From: Clostridia bacterium
GTDB taxonomy: Bacteria > Bacillota > Clostridia > Oscillospirales > SIG627
Length of the DNA stretch: 40,523 bases
Direction of reading: 5' to 3'
Assembly (NCBI GenBank): GCA_017453605.1
Contig: JAFTEP010000224.1
Location: forward strand, 1 to 40,523
Below the pieces are notes generated by a model that was given only the letters and a program-made list of their open reading frames with translations, made no database searches and was not told where the DNA came from. This document shows, piece after piece, positions 33,990 to 40,413 of the stretch (its first letter is position 1; the number at the start of each line of letters is the position of its first letter). The position numbers were made by a program, and so were the translations under genes.

Positions 33990-34894
33990 TCTTCAGCGAG
34001 CTTTACGGCGCCTACTACAACACGGTCGCGCGCCTTCTGAAAGCGGCGGTCGCGACCCCTCTCACCAAGAGCGATATACGGCGGATAACCGGGGAGACCG
34101 CGTTCGGCGAAAGCATTCTGAACATAGAGCCTGCGATCACGGAGGGAAGATGGCAGCTGATACGCCCGGACGGCGCCACGCCGATCCGCAGCGCGCCGAC
34201 GATGCCGCTCACGACCCTCGAAAAGCGCTGGCTGAAAGCGGTCTGCCTTGATCCGAGGATGAAGCTCTTTTACGACGAGCCGCCCGAGATCGGGGACGTC
34301 GAGCCGCTGTTTTCGCCCGGCGATATCTCGGTGTTCGACAGATATTCCGACGGCGATCCGTATGAGGACGAGGGCTACATCGCCCGCTTCCGGCTTATCC
34401 TGGACGCGATAAGAAAAGAATACCCGATCAAAATAGAAATGACCAACCGCAAGGGCGGCGTGTCGCGCTTCGTGATGCTGCCGGATCACCTGGAATATTC
34501 CGAAAAGGACGACAAGTTCAGGCTTCTGGGCTCCGGCAACAGATCCGGCAGGACCGTGAACGTCGGGAGGATAACAAAGTGCGAGGCGTATCCCGGAAAG
34601 CTCTCGTTTTCGACGCCGGCGCCTCAGGACGAAAAGGAAACGATCGAATTTATCCTGACCGACAAGAGGAACGCCCTCGAGCGCGCGCTCTTACATTTCG
34701 CGCACTTTGAGAAGCAGGCGAAAAGGATAGACGAAACGCACTATTCGGTCGGCCTGACCTACGACAAACCGGACGAAACGGAGCTTGTCATCCGCGTTCT
34801 GTCCTTCGGACCGATGATAAAGGTGACCTCTCCCGAGAGCTTCGTCGGGCTGATAAAAGAAAGGCTTGAAAAACAAAAAAGCTGCGGACTCTGA
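33986..34894 (+). CDS. WYL-domain protein 2, partner of WYL 1
   Basis: It starts at ATG 33986 inside the ATGA overlap with WYL 1; 302 residues. The N-terminal 100 residues (MIFSELYGAYYNTVARLL..., PLTTLEKRWLKAVCLDPRM) are helical and match the shorter member of paired WYL proteins. The WYL region (about 130-210) includes IKIEMTNRKGGVSRFVMLPDHLEYS and the strand KFRLLGSGNRSGRTVNVGRI. The C-terminal WCX-like domain (about 220-300) contains TIEFILTDKRNALERAL. A clear HTH is not evident, so it may depend on WYL 1 for DNA binding. The stop lies within the terminator hairpin, so most transcription should end here and the RNA array is probably a separate unit. Confidence 0.88.
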   Translation: MIFSELYGAYYNTVARLLKAAVATPLTKSDIRRITGETAFGESILNIEPAITEGRWQLIRPDGATPIRSAPTMPLTTLEKRWLKAVCLDPRMKLFYDEPPEIGDVEPLFSPGDISVFDRYSDGDPYEDEGYIARFRLILDAIRKEYPIKIEMTNRKGGVSRFVMLPDHLEYSEKDDKFRLLGSGNRSGRTVNVGRITKCEAYPGKLSFSTPAPQDEKETIEFILTDKRNALERALLHFAHFEKQAKRIDETHYSVGLTYDKPDETELVIRVLSFGPMIKVTSPESFVGLIKERLEKQKSCGL

Positions 34895-34913
34895 CGGGTT
34901 CGCAGCTTTTTTT
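34881..34913 (+). terminator. Terminator of the WYL pair
   Basis: GCTGCG (34881-34886) pairs with CGCAGC (34901-34906), flanked by an A-run and followed by seven T (34907-34913). The loop contains the TGA stop of WYL 2. Confidence 0.88.
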
Positions 34914-34915
34914 CC

Positions 34916-34944
34916 GTGATTTTTCCGAAAAAAGGTGTTAAAAT
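34916..34944 (+). promoter_or_regulatory. Candidate promoter of the structured-RNA array
   Basis: A GTGATT hexamer (34916-34921), a 17-bp spacer and TAAAAT (34939-34944) lie between the WYL terminator and RNA module 1. A start near 34951 would place the 5' end about 9 nt before the first closing stem, as expected for a dedicated small-RNA transcript. Confidence 0.5.
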
Positions 34945-34959
34945 TTCCTCGCAAACCAA

Positions 34960-35036
34960 AAGACGCCGACAGCGACAAAAATGTATTGGCAACGGATCGT
35001 CACGATCCCTGCGGGTTCAAGCCCCGGAGGCGTCTT
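34960..35036 (+). ncRNA. Structured RNA module 1 (tRNA-like: acceptor stem and T-arm)
   Basis: The ends form an 8-bp helix, AAGACGCC (34960-34967) with GGCGTCTT (35029-35036). Just inside the 3' strand is a T-arm: four pairs around the loop TTCAAGC (35016-35022), so GTTCAAGCC fits the tRNA B-box pattern GTTCRANNC. A perfect hairpin GGATCG-TCA-CGATCC (34994-35008) takes the place of the anticodon or variable arm, and about 26 nt after the 5' strand take the place of the D-arm without a clear stem. This layout recalls tRNA-like domains of bacterial Y RNAs (YrlA) and of tmRNA. The 5' strand is followed by GACAGC, shared with modules 2 and 4. No protein start or frame fits here. Confidence 0.75.
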
Positions 35037-35041
35037 GAAAA

Positions 35042-35095
35042 AAGACACGCACAGCAAAGATTGCCGGATCAGATTTTGAGGATTTAACGTGTCTT
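35042..35095 (+). ncRNA. Structured RNA module 2
   Basis: It is closed by an 8-bp helix, AAGACACG (35042-35049) with CGTGTCTT (35088-35095), enclosing 38 nt. CACAGC follows the 5' strand, matching GACAGC of modules 1 and 4. A small hairpin GCAA-AGA-TTGC (35054-35064) lies inside. It has no T-loop consensus and is the shortest module. Its first bases can also pair with the 3' end of module 1 (GTCTT with AAGAC), so the two may be alternative structures. Confidence 0.65.
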
Positions 35096-35103
35096 GTTTC
35101 TGT

Positions 35104-35175
35104 ACGCCGGGAGTTCAGCGGCAGAGCGGGAGCCTTGAAACTCCCGTAAGGCGGGTCCGACTCCCGCTCGGCGTC
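35104..35175 (+). ncRNA. Structured RNA module 3: near-complete tRNA cloverleaf
   Basis: The acceptor stem is ACGCCGG (35104-35110) with TCGGCGT (35168-35174), 7 bp with one G-T. The D-arm is GTTC-AGCGGCA-GAGC (35113-35127). The anticodon stem GGGAG/CTCCC (35128-35132 with 35141-35145) closes an 8-nt loop, CCTTGAAA. The variable region is five bases. The T-arm GCGGG-TCCGACT-CCCGC (35151-35167) is perfect. Departures from a working tRNA are the missing base 26, the 8-nt anticodon loop, C instead of U at position 55 and no encoded CCA (CACA follows). A nominal anticodon UGA would need a long serine-type variable arm, which is absent. I therefore call it tRNA-like, not a tRNA. Its place before DUF2828 and rtcB suggests a ligand or substrate of that system. 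Confidence 0.8.
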
Positions 35176-35186
35176 ACAAAAATCCA

Positions 35187-35269
35187 AAGGCGCGGACAGC
35201 AATAGTGATGACAGCTGAAAAAGCAGGTGACTGAAAATCGCCGTTCGCGGATCATATCCGACGCGCCTT
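35187..35269 (+). ncRNA. Structured RNA module 4
   Basis: It is closed by AAGGCGCG (35187-35194) with CGCGCCTT (35262-35269), 8 bp enclosing 67 nt. GACAGC follows the 5' strand and TTG begins at the 3' end, as in module 1. Inside lie two mutually exclusive hairpins: CCG-TTCG-CGG (35241-35250) and CGGAT-CAT-ATCCG (35248-35260). A weak T-run (35276-35280) follows. The DUF2828 ribosome binding site starts 26 nt further on, so this module could also influence its translation. Confidence 0.65.
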
Positions 35270-35309
35270 GAAACATTTTTCATAAAAGTCAGAACAAGAG
35301 GTGATAAAA

Positions 35310-36800
35310 ATGCTCGAATACTTAAAGAATGAAGCGAATATGACCCAGACCGAGAACGGAGCGGCAACTTATCTGTCGACGGGCTCCGACTGCCTCGACC
35401 TCTTCGCGACCGTCGGCGCGCTCCGCCGCGAAAACGAAGAGAAGATCGAAAACGCATTCGTGCGCGCATTCGCCGAAAACCCCGACCTCGCGATGAAGAT
35501 CCTGTTCTTCGCAAGAGACGTCCGCGGCGGGCTCGGCGAGAGGCGCGTCTTCAGGGTCGCGCTGAGACGTTTCAGTTTTTTCAAGCCCGAAAGCGTAAAA
35601 AAGAATCTTCCCTACGTCGCCGAGTTCGGCCGCTTCGACGACCTGCTCACGCTCATCGGCACCTCCTGCGAAAACGAAGCTCTTGATCTCATCAAAGAGC
35701 AGTTTGGCAGGGACAGGGACGCCATGGAAAAAGACAAGCCCGTTTCGCTTCTTGCAAAATGGCTGCCGTCCGTGAACGCGTCGAACGCCGAAACAAAAAA
35801 GCTCGGCAAAAAGATCGCGAAAGCGCTCGGGCTGAGTGAGGCGGAATACAGAAAAACTTTCGCCGCGCTCAGAAAAAAGATCCGCATAATCGAAAATAAC
35901 CTCCGCGAGAGGGACTACACCTTCGATTACTCGGCTCAGCCCTCGAGAGCCCTTTTCAAGTACAAAAGCGCGTTCTACCGCAACGACGGGGAAAGGTACA
36001 GAGAATTTCTGAAGAAAGCCGCGTCGGGCGAAGCCGTGCTCCACGCCGACAACGTCTCGCCCTACGAGCTTGTCGAGCCTTATCTTGAAAAAAACTGGTT
36101 CAGCGGCATGAAAAGCTTCGCAAGGTCCGCGAGCCCCGGGGAGCAGGAGACTCTAAACGCGACCTGGGCGGCTCTTCCCGATTTCGGCGGCGACGGGAAC
36201 GCCCTCGCCGTGATCGACACCTCGGGCTCCATGTACTGGGCGGCATCTCCCGTTCCCGCCTCCGTCGCGCTCTCGCTCGGACTGTATTTTGCTGAAAGAA
36301 ACAAGGGCGCGTTTGGAAACCACTTCATAGAGTTCTCCGCCGATCCTCAGCTCATCGAGCTCAAGGGCGAGACCTTCTTCGACAGGCTGACCTACGCCGC
36401 GTCCTTCAATCAGGTCGCGAACACCGACCTGGAGGCGGTGTTCGATCTCGTTCTCAACGCGGCTCTCAAAAACGGAGTGCCTCAGGAGGAATTGCCCGCG
36501 AAGCTCGTCATCGTCTCCGATATGGAGTTTGACCAATGCGTTGATAACGCGAATGAACTCAATTTCGCCAACGCGAAGAAGAAATACGAAGCGCACGGCT
36601 ACAGGCTTCCGCAGATAGTCTTCTGGAACGTCGCCGCCAGACATCGCAATCAGCCCGTCAGTCTCAACGAACAGGGCGTCGCGCTCGTTTCGGGCGTCAC
36701 TCCGCGCCTGTTCGGAATGGTCGCGGGAGAGCTCGAATCGCCATACGCCTTTATGCTCGAGGTGCTGGGAAGCGAACGCTACGAAAGGATCTCGGCGTGA
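35310..36800 (+). CDS. DUF2828-family (Ro60/TROVE-like) protein with vWA domain
   Basis: ATG 35310 (MLEYLKNEANMTQTENG...) has AGAGGTGAT 5 nt upstream; GTG 35301 lies in that site. The N-terminal helical-repeat region (about 1-290) shows the order typical of DUF2828 and TROVE modules: ENGAATYLSTGSDCLDLF, FFARDVRGGLGERRVFRVAL, FGRFDDLLTLIGTS, AKWLPSVNASN, and SRALFKYKSAFYRNDGERY. The vWA domain (about 295-490) has the MIDAS motif DTSGS (D303) and a second metal-site segment VIVSDMEFD. Ro60 uses the same two-part build to bind Y RNA and misfolded RNA. By analogy this protein should bind the RNAs encoded directly upstream. It is followed after 61 bases by rtcB. Family assignment is from memory of conserved blocks. 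Confidence 0.8.
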   Translation: MLEYLKNEANMTQTENGAATYLSTGSDCLDLFATVGALRRENEEKIENAFVRAFAENPDLAMKILFFARDVRGGLGERRVFRVALRRFSFFKPESVKKNLPYVAEFGRFDDLLTLIGTSCENEALDLIKEQFGRDRDAMEKDKPVSLLAKWLPSVNASNAETKKLGKKIAKALGLSEAEYRKTFAALRKKIRIIENNLRERDYTFDYSAQPSRALFKYKSAFYRNDGERYREFLKKAASGEAVLHADNVSPYELVEPYLEKNWFSGMKSFARSASPGEQETLNATWAALPDFGGDGNALAVIDTSGSMYWAASPVPASVALSLGLYFAERNKGAFGNHFIEFSADPQLIELKGETFFDRLTYAASFNQVANTDLEAVFDLVLNAALKNGVPQEELPAKLVIVSDMEFDQCVDNANELNFANAKKKYEAHGYRLPQIVFWNVAARHRNQPVSLNEQGVALVSGVTPRLFGMVAGELESPYAFMLEVLGSERYERISA

Positions 36801-36805
36801 GGCGG

Positions 36806-36828
36806 CGCCCCGCTCTCCGGGCGGGGCG
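36806..36828 (+). other. Hairpin between the DUF2828 gene and rtcB
   Basis: CGCCCCGC (36806-36813) pairs perfectly with GCGGGGCG (36821-36828) around a 7-nt loop, starting 5 nt after the stop. There is no T-run, so this is more likely an mRNA-stabilising, processing or attenuation element than a terminator. It could set the DUF2828:RtcB ratio. Confidence 0.6.
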
Positions 36829-36861
36829 TACTGCCGGATCATCAAAAAAAGGATAAGTATT

Positions 36862-38133
36862 ATGTTTGAAATAAAAGGCAAAATCAACACGGCGATCTGC
36901 TACGCGAAGGTCGTGGAGGACAGCGCGATAGAGCAGATAAAAAGGATGTGCGACTATGAGCTGACCTCCGGCAGCCGGATCAGGATCATGCCCGACGTCC
37001 ACTCCGGGAAGGGCTGCACCATCGGGACCACGATGACCGTGACCGACAAGGCGTGCCCCAACATAGTCGGGGTAGATATAGGCTGCGGTATGTACACAGT
37101 GAAGCTCGAAGAAAAAGAGGCCGATCTGACTAAGATAGACCAGGCCGCGCACTTTATACCCTCCGGGATGAACACCTGGGAGGGACGGATAGAGAAATTC
37201 GATCTGACCGGGCTGAAATGCTTCCGCTCTCTGAAGGATTCCAGAAGGCTCGAACGCTCTCTCGGCACCCTCGGCGGCGGCAACCACTTCATCGAGATCG
37301 ACAGGGCGTCCGACGGGAGCCTGTATCTTGTGATCCACTCGGGGAGCAGGAATCTCGGCAAGCAGGTCGCGGAGATCTATCAGCAAATCGCCGTCGACCT
37401 GCACAGCGGCAAGGAAGAATACTTCAACAGAAGAAATGAGGTCATCGAGACCTACAAGGCACAGGGCAGACGCGCCGAGATCCAGGACGCGCTCAAAAGC
37501 CTCGCTGAGGAATACAAAAAAAGAGAGGCTGACGCGCCGGAGGATCTGTGCTGGCTCTACGGAGACTTTCTCAAAGACTACCTGAACGACGTCGCGATAT
37601 GTCAGGATTTTGCGCGCCGCAGCAGGGAGAAGATGGCCGGGATCATGCTCGAAAAGACCGGGCTGAGGGCTGTCGAAGCTTTCCACACCGTTCACAACTA
37701 CATAGACACCTCCGAAATGATCCTCAGAAAGGGCGCGATCGCCGCGCACGCCGGCGAAAAGGTGCTGATCCCGATAAACATGCGCGACGGCTCCGTTCTC
37801 GCCGTCGGGAAAGGCAATCCCGAATGGAACTTCTCGGCTCCCCACGGAGCGGGAAGGCTCATGTCGAGGAGCAGGGCGAGAGAGGAGATAGACCTGGAGG
37901 CGTACAAGGCGTCTATGGAGGGGATCTATACCACATCCGTCAGCCTCAGCACCATCGACGAGGCTCCCATGGCGTATAAATCCATCGACGATATAATCGA
38001 CGTGATAAGAGGATCGGTCGACGTCGTCGATATAATGAAGCCCGTCTACAACTTCAAGGCGTCCGGCGACGATGTCCCCTGGAAGAAAAAGAGCCCGGAG
38101 GACGACGCCGATCTTTCTGCGGATGACGCTTGA
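36862..38133 (+). CDS. rtcB: RtcB-family RNA ligase
   Basis: RtcB joins RNA 2',3'-cyclic-phosphate or 3'-phosphate ends to 5'-OH ends using GTP and Mn2+. All key motifs are seen in 423 residues: PDVHSGKG (44-51), VDIGCGM (71-77; D72 and C75 as metal ligands), GGGNHFIE (138-145), HSGSR (159-163), HTVHNYID (275-282) and APHGAGR (326-332), with the histidine that takes GMP (H328 by alignment to E. coli H337). The length is near that of the E. coli enzyme. The C-terminus ends in an acidic tail. The start at ATG 36862 has AAGGAT about 9 nt upstream. In the order WYL-WYL, RNA modules, DUF2828, rtcB, it is probably the effector that repairs cleaved tRNA or the locus's own RNAs. No rtcA or archease gene is present here. 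Confidence 0.96.
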   Translation: MFEIKGKINTAICYAKVVEDSAIEQIKRMCDYELTSGSRIRIMPDVHSGKGCTIGTTMTVTDKACPNIVGVDIGCGMYTVKLEEKEADLTKIDQAAHFIPSGMNTWEGRIEKFDLTGLKCFRSLKDSRRLERSLGTLGGGNHFIEIDRASDGSLYLVIHSGSRNLGKQVAEIYQQIAVDLHSGKEEYFNRRNEVIETYKAQGRRAEIQDALKSLAEEYKKREADAPEDLCWLYGDFLKDYLNDVAICQDFARRSREKMAGIMLEKTGLRAVEAFHTVHNYIDTSEMILRKGAIAAHAGEKVLIPINMRDGSVLAVGKGNPEWNFSAPHGAGRLMSRSRAREEIDLEAYKASMEGIYTTSVSLSTIDEAPMAYKSIDDIIDVIRGSVDVVDIMKPVYNFKASGDDVPWKKKSPEDDADLSADDA

Positions 38134-38143
38134 AATAAAAGAA

Positions 38144-38191
38144 ATTTTGCCGCCGGGATCCCGGCGGCAAAATCATCCCGGATCCTTTTTT
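38144..38191 (+). terminator. Perfect palindrome and T-run after rtcB
   Basis: A 30-bp perfect palindrome is centred between 38158 and 38159 (arms of 15 bases, GCCGCCGGGATCCCGGCGGC at the core), 10 bases after the rtcB stop. T6 lies at 38186-38191, after a further GGATCC that can pair with the palindrome's own GGATCC. A terminator or RNA-processing site is likely; the usual immediate T-run is missing. Confidence 0.75.
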
Positions 38192-38233
38192 AACCTCCCG
38201 CGTTCTCCGTATAAAAACCATTCTGTTTGACTG

Positions 38234-38276
38234 AAAGCGCGTTTTTTCTTGCAGATCGCGTGAAAAAACGCGCTTT
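38234..38276. terminator. Terminator between rtcB and topB
   Basis: A 15-bp stem, AAAGCGCGTTTTTTC with GAAAAAACGCGCTTT, has a 13-nt loop. Its T-runs lie in the stem on both strands. It serves the convergent topB gene and backs up rtcB termination. Nothing else is seen in 38192-38334. Confidence 0.75.
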
Positions 38277-38334
38277 TGTATGTTTTTCCGGTGATTTTTG
38301 CGGGGAAACGGGGGTTTGAGAGACGGGGGATCAC

Positions 38335-40413
38335 TCACAGAAACTTCACCCTGCCCTCGTCTGTGAGTTCGAGCGCGGCTTCGAAGGGCTTTCCCGCCTT
38401 CGAGAAGAAGCCGCCTATCTTCGGGGAGCGCCGTTTTTCGAGAAGCCACGCCGCGAGCGTCTTCGGGATCACGCGGCCCGCGATCCTGCGCGGTATATTG
38501 AGCCTGCATCCGTTCTCCTTATATCCCGAGCACGAATATCCGTATCGTGATACCTTGACTTCGCCTCCGCACAGCGGACAGACGCCGACCGGATCGCCGT
38601 AGAAGCCCGTGTCCTTTTTGGGATCGGGAGCGGAGGTGATGACCTCGGCGATCTCCTTTTTTGCCATTTCGAGGCTCTCGTCTATGCTGATCTCGCCGCG
38701 GTAGACCTTTTTGAGCGCCTGACCGAGCTGCGAGGTCTTGTATTTGTCCATAGAAATGTTCATATCTCCGAGCGCCTCTATCAGAAATTCGCCCGGTCTT
38801 TCTATCGTATATACGTCGTTTTTCAGCAAAATATATCCGCTCTTTCTCGCGTTGTCGATTATTCCCGTGCGCGTCGCCTCCGTCCCGAGCTCGAGCCCCT
38901 CGAAGATCGCGCGGTAGTCCTCGTCGTCGCTGTCCGCCTTCGCCTTATCGTCGCGGAATGGGTTTTTGAGGTAGTTGTTGAGAGTCTCTATCGTGTAGTG
39001 TTTGGGCGGAACCGTCTCCTTCTCGACCGGCTCGAAACTGACCTCTATTTTCTCTCCTTTTGTGAGATTGGGCAAAAACTTATCCTTTGGCGTGTAGAAA
39101 TCGAACTTCGTCCAGCCGGGCTGACGCATCGCGGAGCCCTTTATGCAAAACTCCTCCATGCCTCCGACGTCGATCGTGACCTCCGTTCTGTCCACTATGC
39201 AGTCCTCGCTGCAGAACACGGCGACAAAGCGCTTCAGGACCGCGGAATAAACGAGCTTTTCCCTTTCGGAAAGCGCGTCCTTCGAGGGGATCTTGTAGGT
39301 CGGCGTCAGCGCGGAGTGGCTTTCGATCTTGCTGTCGTCGAAGATCGTCTTTTTGAACTTGAATTCGACCGGGTATCCGAGAGCGGCGACTTTTTTGATG
39401 ATAGTCTTCATCTTGTCCTGTTCGTTTGTCGCGACGTATTCGCTGTTGGTCCTCGGATATGTGACGTAGCCCGCTTCGTAGAGCTTCTGCAGGATCTCGA
39501 GGCTCTCGGTCATCGGCATCTTGAACTTCTTGCCGAGAAAGCTCTGCAGGCGCGAAAGGGAATACAGTTTACCCGGAGAAAGGGTCTCCTTTTTCTTTTT
39601 GACGTCCTTCACGACGCCTCCCGCCGCGTTGTATTTTTCGCAGAGCGCCTTCGCTTCTTCGATGCGGTCGGACGGGAACTTTTCCTTGCTGACAAGCTCG
39701 ATCTCGCCGTCGGAGCGCACGGTCTTCGACACCGGCGAGAAATACTTTTCCGGAACGAAATTCCTGATCGCCATATCGCGGTCGTATATCGCCTTTACCA
39801 CAGGCACGATGACCCTTCCGACTCTGAGAAGGGTGCCGGTCTTCAGGGTGGCGTAGCGCGTGAGGTTGACGCCGTAGAGCCAGTCGATGTAGGTGCGCGC
39901 GAAGCCCTCGTCGGCGAGAGGCTTGTATTCGTCCTCGCTCTTCATATTCTTCAGTGCTTCGCGGATAGTGACGTCGGTCTGGTCCGGCAGCCAGAGCCGC
40001 AAAAAGGGCTTCGGCTCCGGGGCGGCCTGCTCGACGCAGATACGGATGATGATCTCGCCCTCGCGGTCGGAGTCTCCGGCGTTCACGAGGGTGTCGACGT
40101 CGCTGCGGCGGCACAGCGTTTTTATGATCTCGAACTGCTTCTTGACTCCCGGATCGACGGTCTTGTCGTCCTTTCTTCTGAGGCGGAAAACGAATTTGTC
40201 CGGGAAGCAGGGGAGGACAGACGCGTCCCAGCGCGGCAGACGTTTTTGTTCGGGAAGATAGTCCTCGACGTCGCAGAGCCCGAAAAGATGCCCGAACGCC
40301 CAGGTGACGATATATTCGCTTGAAGAATAGAACCCGTCCTGTTTTTTCATATCGCCTATCGCGGCGATTATGTTTCTGGCAAGGCTCGGCTTTTCGGCGA
40401 TTATCAGCTTCAT
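38335..40413 (-). CDS. topB: DNA topoisomerase III (type IA)
   Basis: This 692-residue type IA topoisomerase breaks one strand through a tyrosine and relaxes or decatenates DNA. The TOPRIM domain at the N-terminus has IIAEKPS (4-10) and the acidic cluster DSDREGE (114-120). The active site is YVTYPRTNSEY with catalytic Y319. Further conserved segments are LQSFLGKKFKMPMTESLEILQKLY split over 289-312 and ELGTEATRTGI (about 500). The C-terminal tail holds one zinc-ribbon-like unit (CPLCGG ... CSGYKENGC) and ends in a type of topo C-terminal repeat (GKPFEAALELTDEGRVKF). Length and order match bacterial TopB. ATG 40413 has AAGGAAAAG upstream. Homologs also occur on integrative elements, but no other element genes are visible here. 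Confidence 0.96.
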   Translation of the reverse strand: MKLIIAEKPSLARNIIAAIGDMKKQDGFYSSSEYIVTWAFGHLFGLCDVEDYLPEQKRLPRWDASVLPCFPDKFVFRLRRKDDKTVDPGVKKQFEIIKTLCRRSDVDTLVNAGDSDREGEIIIRICVEQAAPEPKPFLRLWLPDQTDVTIREALKNMKSEDEYKPLADEGFARTYIDWLYGVNLTRYATLKTGTLLRVGRVIVPVVKAIYDRDMAIRNFVPEKYFSPVSKTVRSDGEIELVSKEKFPSDRIEEAKALCEKYNAAGGVVKDVKKKKETLSPGKLYSLSRLQSFLGKKFKMPMTESLEILQKLYEAGYVTYPRTNSEYVATNEQDKMKTIIKKVAALGYPVEFKFKKTIFDDSKIESHSALTPTYKIPSKDALSEREKLVYSAVLKRFVAVFCSEDCIVDRTEVTIDVGGMEEFCIKGSAMRQPGWTKFDFYTPKDKFLPNLTKGEKIEVSFEPVEKETVPPKHYTIETLNNYLKNPFRDDKAKADSDDEDYRAIFEGLELGTEATRTGIIDNARKSGYILLKNDVYTIERPGEFLIEALGDMNISMDKYKTSQLGQALKKVYRGEISIDESLEMAKKEIAEVITSAPDPKKDTGFYGDPVGVCPLCGGEVKVSRYGYSCSGYKENGCRLNIPRRIAGRVIPKTLAAWLLEKRRSPKIGGFFSKAGKPFEAALELTDEGRVKFL

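Noticed and set aside
35104..35175. Ordinary tRNA gene
   Set aside because: 8-nt anticodon loop, missing base 26, C55 and no CCA; a nominal UGA anticodon would need a long variable arm. Kept as tRNA-like RNA.
34895..35309. T-box riboswitch leader
   Set aside because: The interval has tRNA-like arms itself but no T-box consensus and no antiterminator/terminator pair; the downstream genes are not aminoacyl-tRNA or amino-acid genes.
38335..40413. topB as a sign of an integrative element
   Set aside because: No integrase, relaxase, conjugation genes or attachment repeats are visible; chromosomal topB is common in Firmicutes.
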